From the NCBI RefSeq assembly GCF_000687455.2, contig NZ_JGVW01000076.1, forward strand, positions 60,897-124,896: 64,000 nt of DNA, written 5' to 3'. The notes beneath the pieces were generated by a model. It made no database searches, had not been told where the DNA came from, and worked only from the letters and a program-made list of their open reading frames with translations. How positions within the stretch are numbered: the stretch's first letter is position 1; each line of letters begins with the position of its first letter. This DNA comes from Burkholderia sp. lig30 (GTDB lineage: Bacteria > Pseudomonadota > Gammaproteobacteria > Burkholderiales > Burkholderiaceae). A program made the position numbers and the translations under genes. Below, in pieces: positions 17,431 through 26,906 of the stretch.

Positions 17431-18540
17431 ATGATGAAGGCTAAGTTTGGCGCAATTGTGGTGCTTCTCGCGATAAGCACGGGCGCATCGGCACAATCGA
17501 GCGTGACTCTTTATGGCCGTCTGGACGGTGGCCTCGAGTATCTCAATCACATCGCCAATGCCACGGGCGGCGGCTCGAGCCGTTGGAGCGCCGAAGGTGG
17601 TGACTGGGGCACCAGCATGCTCGGTCTCAAGGGTACCGAGGATTTGGGCGGAGGGTTGTCTATGCTCTTCAATCTGGAAACCGCGTTGCAGGTGATGGAC
17701 GGCAATTCCGGTGGTGGCCGCCTTTTCTCGCGGCGTGCCTATGTCGGCCTCAAGGACGCCGCCTGGGGGCAACTGCAGGCCGGCCGCAACCTGTTCATCG
17801 ACAGTGATGGTGTCTGGGAATTCGATCCGCTGCAACAGCAGGCCGTGTCGTCGGCCTCGCTCGTGCGCGGGCGCAACTGGCCGCAGGCGAACAACAACGT
17901 CGAGTACCACAGCCCGGTGATCGGCGGACTCGACGTGCAGGGCCAGTATGCGTTCGGAAACCAAACGAATGGCTTCAACTATGGCCCTGAGGGCGACTTC
18001 GGCCGCTCGGACGGCGTCATGCTCACGTACCATTCGCCGATTTTCGACATCCGTGGAATCTACGACGAACTGCGCGATTCAAACGGGCGCTTCAGCAACA
18101 TATTCACGGCATCGCGTGAGTACTTTGTTGGTGCGAACCTGAGGGTGCAGAAGTTCAAGATTCAGGCCGCATACACCCATTATGCAGCGCCGGACTCGCC
18201 GTTGGGCGTTGCCGATAGCGCCGATCATTACTGGCTCGGTGCCACCTATCAGCCGACACCACGCTGGAACATCACGGCGGCTGGCTTCTATATCCACGTG
18301 GGCGAGGGCAGTGGCGATGCCGCGCACGATCCGGGCAGCCACGCGATGCTTTATGCGCTCGGTGCCACCTATGACCTGAGCCCGCGCACGTTCCTCTACG
18401 GCACGGTCGCATATGTAAATAACAGCAAGAACGGGACGTTCTCGGTGTTCGCGACGCCCCGCGATTCGAGTTCGCCTACGAGTCCGACGGCCGGCGAATC
18501 GCAGACTGGTGCGTATGTCGGGATGATGCACTCCTTCTAG
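17431..18540 (+). CDS. Gram-negative porin (OmpC/Omp32 family)
   Basis: About 369 residues. A signal peptide (MMKAKFGAIVVLLAISTGASA) is followed by Q-S-S-V-T-L-Y-G-R-L-D, the hallmark of Burkholderia trimeric porins, then alternating beta-strands and a C-terminal F (the OMP assembly signal in the last residues, H-S-F). The open frame continues upstream, but only this ATG (17431 or 17434) gives a proper signal sequence. It forms a general diffusion pore in the outer membrane. It lies 165 bases ahead of the PQQ dehydrogenase gene and may admit that enzyme's substrate. Confidence 0.88.
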   Translation: MMKAKFGAIVVLLAISTGASAQSSVTLYGRLDGGLEYLNHIANATGGGSSRWSAEGGDWGTSMLGLKGTEDLGGGLSMLFNLETALQVMDGNSGGGRLFSRRAYVGLKDAAWGQLQAGRNLFIDSDGVWEFDPLQQQAVSSASLVRGRNWPQANNNVEYHSPVIGGLDVQGQYAFGNQTNGFNYGPEGDFGRSDGVMLTYHSPIFDIRGIYDELRDSNGRFSNIFTASREYFVGANLRVQKFKIQAAYTHYAAPDSPLGVADSADHYWLGATYQPTPRWNITAAGFYIHVGEGSGDAAHDPGSHAMLYALGATYDLSPRTFLYGTVAYVNNSKNGTFSVFATPRDSSSPTSPTAGESQTGAYVGMMHSF

Positions 18541-18705
18541 CGCAGTGGACTCCTGAGTTTCGCCGTTCGGGAGGCGGGATGCTGATCCTGGATTGGGCGG
18601 CATCGCTCCACCGACCGGGAGTCTCCTGGACGTCAGGGGAGGGACGCGTCGCGATCGTGTTGCCGCAGACAGGGGTTGCTGGTTTTCTTAAAAGGAAATG
18701 GTGAA

Positions 18706-21114
18706 ATGATGACAAAACAATCTGCGTCACCGGGTATGGTAGGTGCGGTTACGCTGTTGTTTACAGTATTGACCGCGCTTTATCTGTTAATCGGAGGTGC
18801 GTGGCTGCTCGCCATTGGCGGCTCAGCGTATTACGTCGTGACTGGCGTGGTGCTGGCGGCGGTTGCATGGCTGATGTATCGCCGCAGTTCGGCATCGCTC
18901 GTCCTGTACGCGCTGGTACTGGTTGGCACCGGGATCTGGGCCGTGTGGGAGTCAGGCTTTGACTTCTGGGCGTTGGCGCCTCGCTCGGGCGTGCTGGTTG
19001 TTTTCGGGATGTGGCTACTTCTCACGAGTCGTCGCCTTGTAGGCGCACGTGGGCTTGGCGTGACATCGCTCGTGATCTCCCTGGCTCTCTGGGCGGGCGT
19101 GCTCGGTTATGCAACCGGGCACGATCCGCAACAGCTCAATGGCACGTTGGCTGCAACGACATCTGCGTCAGCAGCGCCGGCGCATGTGGCCGACGACGCC
19201 AATTGGCCGGCGTACGGTCGCACGCAAGAAGGCACGCGCTATTCGCCCCTTAATCAGATTACGACGGGAAATGCCAGGAACCTGCAGGTCGCATGGGTCT
19301 TCCGGACCGGCGATCATAAAGGTCCGAATGACCCGGGGGAGATTACAGACGAGGCCACGCCGATCAAGATTGGAGACATGCTGTATTTGTGTTCGCCGCA
19401 CCAAATCCTGTTTGCGCTGGATGCAGCGACGGGCACTTTGAAGTGGAAGTTCGATCCAGGTTTGAAACCCGACCCGTCATTCCAGCACGTGACGTGCCGT
19501 GGCGTGTCGTATCGCGATCTGTCAACCGACGCTCCGCAGACGGCTTCAACAGATGCCGCAGCGAGCGCAGCCAATGCGAACACGCCGCGTGCGTGCATGC
19601 GCCGCATCTATCTGCCGGTCAACGACGGCCACTTGTATGCGCTTGACGCCCGGACGGGGCAGCGCTGCGCAGAATTTGGACGCAACGGTGACCTCGATCT
19701 GCAACACGCGCAACCCATCACGACCCCAGGCATGTACGAACCGACGTCGCCGCCGATCGTCACGGACAAGGTGATCATTATCGCTGGCGCGGTCGAGGAC
19801 AATTTTTCGACGCGTGAGCCGTCGGGCGTGATCCGCGGTTTCGATGTGCATACCGGCAAGCTACTCTGGGCGTTCGATCCGGGCGCGAAGGAGCCGAACA
19901 CGATTCCGGGGCCTGGCGAACATTACACGTTCAGCTCGCCAAACTCATGGGCGCCGGCGGCTTACGACGCGAACCTCGACATTGTCTATCTGCCGATGGG
20001 CGTGACAACGCCCGACATCTGGGGCGGCAACCGCACGCCGGAACAGGAGCGCTATGCGAGCGGATTGCTCGCGCTGCACGCGTCGACGGGCAAGCTCGCC
20101 TGGTTTTACCAGACGGCACACCACGATTTGTGGGATATGGATCAACCGTCCCAGCCGACGCTCGCCGACATCACGGACAAAGGTGGCAACAAAGTGCCGG
20201 TGGTGTACGCGCCGGCGAAGACCGGCAACATCTTTGTGCTTGACCGCCGAACCGGCACTCCGGTCGTTCCGGCGCCGGAGCTGCCGGTGCCGCAGGGCGC
20301 CGCGCCGGGTGACCACGTGTCGCCGACGCAGCCGTTCTCGGAACTGACGTTCCGGCCTTTGAAACGGCTGAGCGACGCGGACATGTGGGGGGCGACAATG
20401 TACGATCAGCTCGTGTGCCGCGTGATGTTCCATCGTCTCCGCTACGAGGGAACCTACACGCCGCCGTCGTTGCAGGGCACGCTCGTATTCCCGGGCAACC
20501 TGGGCATGTTCGAATGGGGGGGGATTGCTGTCGATACCGATCGGCAAATTGCAATCGCCAACCCGATTGCATTGCCATTCGTATCGCGTCTGATTCCGCG
20601 AGGGCCGGGCAATCCGATGGAGCCGGCGAAGGGCGCGAAGGGGAGTGGCACGGAATCCGGCATCCAGCCACAGTATGGCGTGCCGTTTGGCGTAACGTTG
20701 AACCCGTTCCTCTCGCCGTTTGGCCTGCCGTGCAAGCAGCCGGCCTGGGGTTACATCTCTGCCATTGACCTCAAGACGAATGAGATAGTCTGGAAGAAGC
20801 GCATTGGCACCGTGCGTGACAGTTCGCCTATTCCGCTGCCGTTCAAGATGGGCATGCCGATGTTGGGCGGGCCGATTGCCACCGCAGGCGGTGTCGCATT
20901 CATCGGCGCGACTGCGGACAACTACCTTCGCGCTTTTGACGTCAACACGGGCGCCCAGCTTTGGCAGGCACGTCTGCCGGCCGGCGGCCAGGCTACGCCG
21001 ATGACCTACTCGGTCAATGGCCGGCAGTACGTCGTGATCGCCGCGGGCGGCCATGGCTCGTTTGGCACGAAGCTGGGTGATTATGTAATCGCGTACGCGC
21101 TGCCGCAGCAGTAA
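18706..21114 (+). CDS. Membrane-bound PQQ-dependent dehydrogenase, glucose/quinate/shikimate family
   Basis: About 802 residues. Five hydrophobic helices fill residues 10-140, anchoring the enzyme in the inner membrane, and a periplasmic eight-bladed PQQ propeller follows, starting W-P-A-Y-G-R-T-Q-E-G-T-R-Y-S-P. Length and layout match E. coli glucose dehydrogenase and Acinetobacter quinate dehydrogenase. It oxidises an alcohol or sugar acid in the periplasm and passes electrons to ubiquinone. The start at ATG 18706 has AAAGGAAATGG upstream. Residues separating glucose from quinate use were not resolved. A porin lies on each side and a terminator follows its stop. Confidence 0.88.
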   Translation: MMTKQSASPGMVGAVTLLFTVLTALYLLIGGAWLLAIGGSAYYVVTGVVLAAVAWLMYRRSSASLVLYALVLVGTGIWAVWESGFDFWALAPRSGVLVVFGMWLLLTSRRLVGARGLGVTSLVISLALWAGVLGYATGHDPQQLNGTLAATTSASAAPAHVADDANWPAYGRTQEGTRYSPLNQITTGNARNLQVAWVFRTGDHKGPNDPGEITDEATPIKIGDMLYLCSPHQILFALDAATGTLKWKFDPGLKPDPSFQHVTCRGVSYRDLSTDAPQTASTDAAASAANANTPRACMRRIYLPVNDGHLYALDARTGQRCAEFGRNGDLDLQHAQPITTPGMYEPTSPPIVTDKVIIIAGAVEDNFSTREPSGVIRGFDVHTGKLLWAFDPGAKEPNTIPGPGEHYTFSSPNSWAPAAYDANLDIVYLPMGVTTPDIWGGNRTPEQERYASGLLALHASTGKLAWFYQTAHHDLWDMDQPSQPTLADITDKGGNKVPVVYAPAKTGNIFVLDRRTGTPVVPAPELPVPQGAAPGDHVSPTQPFSELTFRPLKRLSDADMWGATMYDQLVCRVMFHRLRYEGTYTPPSLQGTLVFPGNLGMFEWGGIAVDTDRQIAIANPIALPFVSRLIPRGPGNPMEPAKGAKGSGTESGIQPQYGVPFGVTLNPFLSPFGLPCKQPAWGYISAIDLKTNEIVWKKRIGTVRDSSPIPLPFKMGMPMLGGPIATAGGVAFIGATADNYLRAFDVNTGAQLWQARLPAGGQATPMTYSVNGRQYVVIAAGGHGSFGTKLGDYVIAYALPQQ

Positions 21115-21134
21115 CAACCATTGACGTGATGTTC

Positions 21135-21175
21135 CGGCATGGTGCGGCGAAAAATCGCCGCCCATGCCGCTTTTC
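21135..21175 (+). terminator. Intrinsic terminator after PQQ dehydrogenase
   Basis: A 15-bp stem with one bulged base (CGGCATGG-GCGGCGA / TCGCCGC-CCATGCCG) and an AAAA loop is followed by CTTTTCTTCTT. It lies 20 bases behind the PQQ dehydrogenase stop. Because it overlaps the possible upstream start of the second porin, it supports the later start used for that porin. Confidence 0.75.
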
Positions 21176-21222
21176 TTCTTGTCGCCGCAGCGTGCGTGCC
21201 GCGGCACACCCTTTGTCCACGC

Positions 21223-22344
21223 ATGAGCCATTCACCCTTTACATCGCCTGCCGTTCGCGTCGGCAGTCGGCGCTGCGGCCCCGCATCTTGCGCGGGAACG
21301 GCGACGCGCCTCGCTCATTTCAGGCGATTTGCGCCGCGTGCTTCCGCCGTGCTGGCCATGCTTGCGGCGCATGCCATGAGCGCTCACGCGCAAAGCTTCG
21401 TCACGCTGTACGGCGAGATTGACGCCAGTATCGAAATCACGAATCCGGGCGCGGGCTACGTCGCGCGCATGGACTCTGGCGCATACCGCGGCTCGCGGAT
21501 TGGTCTGAGTGGCGCCGAGGACATCGGCGGCGGCATCAAGATTCTGTTTGATCTGGAAAACGGCTTCGGCTCCACCGACGGCACGTACGCGATGGCCAAC
21601 ACGATCTTTAACCGCCAGGCATGGATTGGCGTCGGTTCGCCTTATGGTGCGGTGCGAATGGGCCGACAGTACTCGCCAATCTACATCCCCTTCAAAGGGC
21701 AGCTGGATGCCTTCGGTGCAGGCACCATCGCATCAGGCCTCGATAATCTCTCCAAGATCACGCCTTACGAAAGTAACGCGATTACTTATCTTTCGCCTGA
21801 AGTCTACGGCTTTTCCACGACGATGATGCTCTCGTTGCGCGACGCCACCGATGGCGACGGCAATGGCCTCGCCGGTCGGATCGCAACGGTCGCATGGCAC
21901 GACGGCCCGTTCCGCATCTCATACGCGAACCAGCAATCGCATGGCGCGGGCGCATTGCGCGCCAACCTGGGCGGCGTCTCGTACGAGTCCGGTCCGGTCA
22001 CGGGCTTCCTCTCGTTCTTTAATGGCGACGGTGGCATGCCGCGCTACCACAACGATGGTGTCTCGATCTCCGCGCGCTATGCGGTCAACCCGCGCTTTCG
22101 CGCTTCGCTCGGCTACACCTATCTGCGCGACCGGTCTGGCGGCGACAACAACGCCGATCAGTTCAGCGCGGCCTGCGAGTACGATCTTTCGAAGCGCGTG
22201 CTGCTCTATGCGAGCGCGGGATGGCTGCGCAATCGCGGTGACGCCGAGTTCACCTTGCGCGGCGTGAACGTGACGGGGCTTGCGCCATCATGGCCCGGTG
22301 CATCGGTGCGAGGCATGCAGTTCGGCATGATCGAGCGCTTCTAG
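21223..22344 (+). CDS. Gram-negative porin (second)
   Basis: About 373 residues from ATG 21223; an earlier in-frame start at 21139 would lie inside the terminator hairpin. A long, basic N-terminus leads into a signal-like A-S-A-V-L-A-M-L-A-A-H-A-M-S-A-H-A followed by Q-S-F-V-T-L-Y-G-E-I-D, and the chain ends in R-F, the usual outer-membrane assembly signal. Strand pattern and length fit the OmpC/Omp32 family. The N-terminal region is unusually long for a porin signal peptide, so the true start is uncertain. Together with the porin at 17431 it brackets the PQQ dehydrogenase. Confidence 0.8.
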   Translation: MSHSPFTSPAVRVGSRRCGPASCAGTATRLAHFRRFAPRASAVLAMLAAHAMSAHAQSFVTLYGEIDASIEITNPGAGYVARMDSGAYRGSRIGLSGAEDIGGGIKILFDLENGFGSTDGTYAMANTIFNRQAWIGVGSPYGAVRMGRQYSPIYIPFKGQLDAFGAGTIASGLDNLSKITPYESNAITYLSPEVYGFSTTMMLSLRDATDGDGNGLAGRIATVAWHDGPFRISYANQQSHGAGALRANLGGVSYESGPVTGFLSFFNGDGGMPRYHNDGVSISARYAVNPRFRASLGYTYLRDRSGGDNNADQFSAACEYDLSKRVLLYASAGWLRNRGDAEFTLRGVNVTGLAPSWPGASVRGMQFGMIERF

Positions 22345-22554
22345 TTGCGGCAGTTGGGGGCCGGCCCGCCCGAGGGGCCGTGCCTTTCGTCAAGCGTCAG
22401 GGCCTGGCTTGGGGCGGAGCGGTGCCGTCGCGAAGGTGGGCGTCGCAGCGTCGCCGTGCCGGTACGGCATCCCCCCTATGGCTGACAGGTTTCCGTCCTG
22501 ATACAGCTTGCGCCGGTGAAACAGCGGGTTCGGATTCACGCGGTGCTGGTGCCA

Positions 22555-22866
22555 TCATACGCTCTCGCTTCGTGGCGGTCTTGCGTCGGCATCTCCAAGT
22601 TTGGCCAGAATCGAGTTTGTCATGTCAAGGAGCGTGGAATGGTATTCGGCAGGTAACTGAACATCGTCCATCAACGACATGGCCTCCTCAATGCCCAGCC
22701 GAAATGACCACGAGACCTCGGCGCGCTGCGTTCGCGTAAGGTGTGGCAAGGTTGCGTCAAGAAACTTGCCCAAAACCATGGCGCGTGCGCCAAGAACGCT
22801 CACTCTCTTCGAGTTGGCGATCAGGGACTCGTTCAGTTGATCCAGCGAATTATTAATGTTGTCCAA
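22555..22866 (-). CDS. Hypothetical protein
   Basis: 103 residues with a TTG start at 22866, alpha-helical in composition, with a hydrophilic N-terminus (N-N-S-L-D-Q-L-N-E-S-L) and charged residues throughout. No domain was recognised. The base pattern looks coding, but the only nearby ATG on this frame would remove about 30 residues. It stands alone between the porin and a chemoreceptor fragment, with 210 bases of non-coding sequence to the porin side. It may be a small cytoplasmic helical protein. Confidence 0.45.
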   Translation of the reverse strand: MDNINNSLDQLNESLIANSKRVSVLGARAMVLGKFLDATLPHLTRTQRAEVSWSFRLGIEEAMSLMDDVQLPAEYHSTLLDMTNSILAKLGDADARPPRSESV

Positions 22867-23035
22867 TTTTGAGACTCACTTCAGACTGCCTGCCAGTCAA
22901 CGGTACCGGAATCCGACATATCCGCAGCGTTCCTGGCTGGGTTGGCAATGCGCGTCTCCGTCTCCTGAACTTCGGCTGTCGTCGCAGCGCTAGCGACACG
23001 AAATTCGGAGATGCGCATCTGGCCAGGCTCCCCTT

Positions 23036-23194
23036 TCATCTGCAGCGCGCTACGCATGCTCGGTAACCAGTTGTCGCGCAGTTCCGCAACATGCGCGTTT
23101 TCAGCGCGGGCTCGACCAGAGCAAACCCGCCCACCACGACCAGCAGGACGATCACCGCCAAAAATCCCGGCAGCAACTGGGTGCCCGCTTTCAT
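23036..23194 (-). pseudogene. Chemoreceptor (MCP) N-terminal fragment
   Basis: From ATG 23194 the frame reads M-K-A-G-T-Q-L-L-P-G-F followed by a membrane helix (A-V-I-V-L-L-V-V-V-G-G-F-A-L-V), the usual start of a Burkholderia methyl-accepting chemotaxis protein. After about 52 residues it stops, with no periplasmic, HAMP or signalling domain. It looks like the left-over N-terminus of a deleted chemoreceptor gene. A complete chemoreceptor lies at 43051. A small single-helix membrane protein is the alternative reading. Confidence 0.45.
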
Positions 23195-23515
23195 GTTCCT
23201 GAGAGACTGCACTGGGAATACCCCCTTTGTTCTGTTTTTTGGTCGCAGCTGGTGCCAGAAATAGGCGCCATATTTCCGGGCTATGGTACGGGTTAGCGGG
23301 TAATGAGAATCAATATTTATTTGCACTAGACTGGTGCTGATATGCAACAGTTTTTGCAAAGAAAGGGTGCGCCATTACAGCGGCTCAGCCGCGTGCTTGC
23401 TGCGCAACGCTTTCGGCGACGGGGCCGTGCTTCGAGCTACGGTCTGGCGGCGCAATACGTAGGATGAATAGGGGCGGTTGCGCTTGGCGCAACAATGAGT
23501 TGCGTGCCGATACGG
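23195..23515. other. Non-coding gap upstream of MarR gene
   Basis: About 320 bases. Nothing recognisable as gene, RNA or repeat is seen until the operator-like site at 23516. Confidence 0.35.
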
Positions 23516-23537
23516 TTGACTGTATCTGATTAGTCAA
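23516..23537 (+). promoter_or_regulatory. MarR-type operator candidate, site 1
   Basis: Inverted repeat with arms TTGACT/AGTCAA around GTATCTGATT, 33 bases before the MarR start codon. It shares the pattern TTGACNNTATCTGAT with a site before the second MarR gene (45228-45249) and is very similar to the site before the outer-membrane factor gene (24022). It probably mediates autoregulation. Confidence 0.55.
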
Positions 23538-23569
23538 CTATTGTTCATGCAGACAGTAGGAGGTTGTTC

Positions 23570-24007
23570 ATGGCGCACTATTCGAAAGACGACTTTCATT
23601 TTGCGGACAACATCGGTTTTGCCATCATCAAGGCGCGGAATCTTATCGCAGCGGAAATGGACTCCGCAGTGAAGGGGTTTAACGTGCGGGCGCAACATGT
23701 TGGCATTTTCATGGCGCTGTTACGCGACGCCGACATGACAGCGGCGATGCTGTCGCGACATCTGGGTATCGACGCCGGTTTGATGGCGCGCAAACTCGAA
23801 ACGCTCGAAACGCTCGGCATGCTGACGCGCTCACGCAGTTCCGACGACCGCCGTGTCGTGAACCTCAAGCTCACAGCGGCGGGCCGTGAGGCTGCGCTGC
23901 GTATCGCAGAGATCGCGCCGGATGTGCTGAATACGCGCCTCAAGCGCTTCACGAAGGCAGAATTCGACGAACTGCGGCGGCTGATTCACAAGTTTCTGAA
24001 CGATTGA
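23570..24007 (+). CDS. MarR-family regulator of the efflux operon
   Basis: 145 residues from ATG 23570 (GGAGG about six bases upstream; a TTG two codons earlier is less likely). A winged helix with L-S-R-H-L-G-I-D-A-G-L-M-A-R-K-L-E-T-L and the wing S-R-S-S-D-D-R-R-V-V-N-L-K-L-T is typical of MarR. These dimers repress drug-efflux genes and release DNA when they bind phenolic ligands such as salicylate. It is the first gene ahead of the outer-membrane factor, EmrA and EmrB genes and shares motif-like sites with them. A close paralogue of the same length is at 44758. Confidence 0.92.
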   Translation: MAHYSKDDFHFADNIGFAIIKARNLIAAEMDSAVKGFNVRAQHVGIFMALLRDADMTAAMLSRHLGIDAGLMARKLETLETLGMLTRSRSSDDRRVVNLKLTAAGREAALRIAEIAPDVLNTRLKRFTKAEFDELRRLIHKFLND

Positions 24008-24021
24008 GCGCTTTTTTTTAC

Positions 24022-24041
24022 TTGACTATCTGATAGGTCAG
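24022..24041 (+). promoter_or_regulatory. MarR-type operator candidate, site 2
   Basis: TTGACTATCTGATAGGTCAG: arms TTGAC/GGTCA around an imperfect TATC-GATA dyad, ending three bases before the start of the outer-membrane factor gene. It would block both transcription and ribosome access. It closely matches site 1 and the sites at 26944 and 45228. Confidence 0.5.
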
Positions 24042-24044
24042 AAA

Positions 24045-25553
24045 ATGGACAATCAATTAAATGCCGGGCGGCGCGCGTCGCGTGTACTGAAAGTTGCAGT
24101 GTCGACGGTGTTCGCGGCGGTGCTGTCTGCTTGCGCGAACTATGCGGGTATTCATAGCGACGCGAAACCGGCTGAGCCGCAGCAGTACGCAACGCAGCAA
24201 AGCCTTCGTGCGGAACAAGGCCATTGGCCCACCGCCAACTGGGCTGACCAGTTCGGCGATGCGCAACTGAAGGCGCTGATCGACGAAGCGCTCAAGAACA
24301 GCCCGACGCTCGACCAGGCACGTGCCCGCGTCGCAGCCGCCTCGGCGTATAGCGAAACGGCGAAGGCGAGTACGATGCCACGCGTCGACGCCAGCTACTC
24401 ACTCACACGACAGCAATTCTCGAGCACCGCGCTGATTCCGTCCCCGTATGGTGGCTCGTGGCAGACGGAGAACAAGGGGCTGCTGAGTGCTTCGTACGAT
24501 CTCGATCTGTGGGGAAAGAATCGTGAAGCGCTGAAGGCCGCCATCTCGCAGCTCCAGGCGAGCAAGGCCGATTCGGAAGTCGTCAAGCTGACGCTTACGA
24601 CGTCGATTGCCCGCACCTATAACCAGCTTGCGCGTCTGTACGTGCTGCGTGACATCGCGCAACAGGAAATTACGCAGCGCGAGCAGATCGACAGGATCAC
24701 CGCCGGCCGTATTGCGACGGGCCTGGATACGGAAGTTGAACGCAAGACGGCGCAAGCCAATCTCTCGACGAGCCGCGCTGCGCTGAAGTCGCTCGACGGA
24801 CAGATTCTCAATACACGTTATCAGATCGCTGCGCTACTCGGCGCGGGGCCGGACCGTGGCCTGCAGATCGCACGGCCGACGCTCGGCACCGGCGATGACG
24901 TGCGTCTCCCCGACAACCTGCCCGCCGACCTCGTGGGTCGTCGTCCGGATATCGTGGCGGCGCGCTGGCGCGTCGACGCAATGACGCACGACGTGAAGGA
25001 GGCGAAGGCTGAGTTCTATCCGGACATCAACCTGAGCGCAGCGATTGGTCTCGATGCGTTCGGCTTCGGTCGATTTCTGACGGCGGTAAGTCGCACCGCA
25101 TCGGCGGGGCCGGCAATCCATCTTCCGATCTTCGATGCGGGCGCACTGCGAGCCCAATTGAAGGGGCGCTACGCTGAATTCGATTACGCCGTCGCGACTT
25201 ACAACCAGACACTCGTGACTGCGTTGAATGAAGTCGCCACGCAACTGGCCGACGTGCGTTCGACGGATGCGCAGCTGGTCGATGCCCAGGCCGCACAGGA
25301 CGCCGCGCGCAAGGCTGATGAACTTGCACTTGTGCAGTACAAAGCCGGCCTCACGAACCAACTGACTGTGCTGAATGCCGACGTCAACGCGCTTTCTGCC
25401 GATCAGGCCGTCGCGAATCTGCGCATGAGCCGCCGCGACCAGCAGATCGCGCTGGCCGCCGCGCTTGGTGGCGGCTTTGTCGATACGTCAACCCCGGATC
25501 AAAACGCACAGACGCCTTCCGCGTCCGCGATGCCTGTCGCTGCCGCGCGTTGA
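24045..25553 (+). CDS. NodT-family outer-membrane efflux lipoprotein
   Basis: 502 residues. A signal peptide ends in the lipobox L-S-A-C with lipidated C30. Two outer-membrane efflux protein repeats follow, each with the beta-barrel and the long periplasmic helices, with W-A-D-Q-F-G-D near 60 and the conserved V-G-R-R-P-D-I at about 300. It forms the trimeric TolC-like channel of the pump whose adaptor (25588) and inner-membrane transporter (26999) are encoded next. The gene starts 38 bases after the MarR stop and has an operator-like site directly before it. Confidence 0.92.
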   Translation: MDNQLNAGRRASRVLKVAVSTVFAAVLSACANYAGIHSDAKPAEPQQYATQQSLRAEQGHWPTANWADQFGDAQLKALIDEALKNSPTLDQARARVAAASAYSETAKASTMPRVDASYSLTRQQFSSTALIPSPYGGSWQTENKGLLSASYDLDLWGKNREALKAAISQLQASKADSEVVKLTLTTSIARTYNQLARLYVLRDIAQQEITQREQIDRITAGRIATGLDTEVERKTAQANLSTSRAALKSLDGQILNTRYQIAALLGAGPDRGLQIARPTLGTGDDVRLPDNLPADLVGRRPDIVAARWRVDAMTHDVKEAKAEFYPDINLSAAIGLDAFGFGRFLTAVSRTASAGPAIHLPIFDAGALRAQLKGRYAEFDYAVATYNQTLVTALNEVATQLADVRSTDAQLVDAQAAQDAARKADELALVQYKAGLTNQLTVLNADVNALSADQAVANLRMSRRDQQIALAAALGGGFVDTSTPDQNAQTPSASAMPVAAAR

Positions 25554-25587
25554 GCGGCCATCCACCGAATCTGCCTGGAGAACTGAA

Positions 25588-26895
25588 ATGAGCGAAATGA
25601 ATACCCTGGAGCGTGAAGCGAGCGGCGTGGCGCACGCGAAACACGACGCTGCATCGGCGACGAATGCCGCCGATTCGAACGAGCCTGGCACCGGCAAGCG
25701 CAAGTTGCTGATTGCGTTGCTCGGCGTGGCCGTCGTTGCGTCGTCGGTGGCTTATGGCGCGTACTACACGATGTACGCCCGTTATCACGAATCGACTGAT
25801 GACGCGTACGTGAGCGGAAACCTCGTGCAACTGACGCCACAGGTGACGGGCACCGTCGTCGCGGTGAACACTGACGATACGCAGATCGTGAAAGCGGGCG
25901 ATCCGGTCGTCTCGCTCGACAATGCCGACGCGAAAGTTGCGCTCGGCAACGCGGAAGCGACGCTCGGACAGACGGTTCGGCAGGTGAGTAGTCTGTACGT
26001 GAACAACGATTTCTATGCCGCTAACGTCGCGCAGAAGCAGTCCGATCTCACGCGCGCGCAGGACGATCTGCGCCGCCGCCAGGCCGTTGCGAATACCGGC
26101 GCCGTGTCCGCTGAAGACATCGCACATGCGCGCGACGCCGTGACGGCCGCACAGGCTGCGCTCGACGCCGCGCATCAACAAGCCGAAGCGAACCGCGCAC
26201 TGACCGACCATACGACGGTCGAGCAGCACCCGAACGTACAGGCTGCTGCGTCGAAGGTACGAGACGCGTACCTCGCATATGCGCGCAATACGTTGCCTGC
26301 GCCCGTCACCGGATATGTCGCCAGGCGTTCGGTGCAGGTCGGTCAGCGCGTGTCGCCGGGCACGCCATTGATGGCGATCGTGCCGCTCGACGGCGTGTGG
26401 GTCGATGCGAACTACAAGGAGAGTCAGTTGCGCAGCATGCGTATCGGCCAGCCGGTCACACTGACCGCGGATGTCTATGGCGGCAAGGTTCAGTATCACG
26501 GTCGCGTGGTCGGCTTCTCGGCGGGTACGGGCAGCGCGTTCGCGACGCTGCCGGCGCAGAACGCGACCGGGAACTGGATCAAGGTCGTCCAGCGTCTGCC
26601 TGTACGTATTGAGCTCGACCAGAAAGAACTCAGCGCCCATCCGCTGCGCATCGGTCTTTCGATGGATGTCGACGTGGACACGCGCAATGACACCGGCGCG
26701 CAGCTTGGCGCAGCCACGAACACAACTTATCGCACCGACGTATTTGCGAACTACGGAACGCAAGCCGATGCGGAGATCGAAAAAATCATCGAACAGAACA
26801 TGATGAAGCCGAATGCCGGTTCGGCGGGCACCTTGGCAGCGCCGAAGACAGCCGCACAGCGCGATGCAGGCCGCACGGCTCCACGCGTGGGCTAA
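25588..26895 (+). CDS. emrA: EmrA-type membrane fusion protein
   Basis: 435 residues. A cytoplasmic N-terminus of about 37 residues, one membrane anchor at about 38-60, then the lipoyl-like strand T-D-D-A-Y-V-S-G-N-L-V, the alpha-hairpin (about 115-200) and the barrel domain with V-S-P-G-T-P-L-M-A-I-V-P. It bridges EmrB and the outer-membrane factor across the periplasm. The start is ATG 25588; an earlier in-frame start would overlap the preceding gene deeply. An intrinsic terminator follows its stop, separating it from the EmrB gene. It is homologous to the adaptor at 2004. Confidence 0.92.
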   Translation: MSEMNTLEREASGVAHAKHDAASATNAADSNEPGTGKRKLLIALLGVAVVASSVAYGAYYTMYARYHESTDDAYVSGNLVQLTPQVTGTVVAVNTDDTQIVKAGDPVVSLDNADAKVALGNAEATLGQTVRQVSSLYVNNDFYAANVAQKQSDLTRAQDDLRRRQAVANTGAVSAEDIAHARDAVTAAQAALDAAHQQAEANRALTDHTTVEQHPNVQAAASKVRDAYLAYARNTLPAPVTGYVARRSVQVGQRVSPGTPLMAIVPLDGVWVDANYKESQLRSMRIGQPVTLTADVYGGKVQYHGRVVGFSAGTGSAFATLPAQNATGNWIKVVQRLPVRIELDQKELSAHPLRIGLSMDVDVDTRNDTGAQLGAATNTTYRTDVFANYGTQADAEIEKIIEQNMMKPNAGSAGTLAAPKTAAQRDAGRTAPRVG

Positions 26896-26906
26896 ATCTC
26901 ATTGGA

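Noticed and set aside
19945..21231. A 428-codon open frame on the minus strand
   Set aside because: Antisense to the PQQ dehydrogenase gene, Arg/His-rich and without any family signature.
24008..24021. T-run after the MarR gene as a terminator
   Set aside because: There is no real stem before the T run, so it is unlikely to stop transcription.
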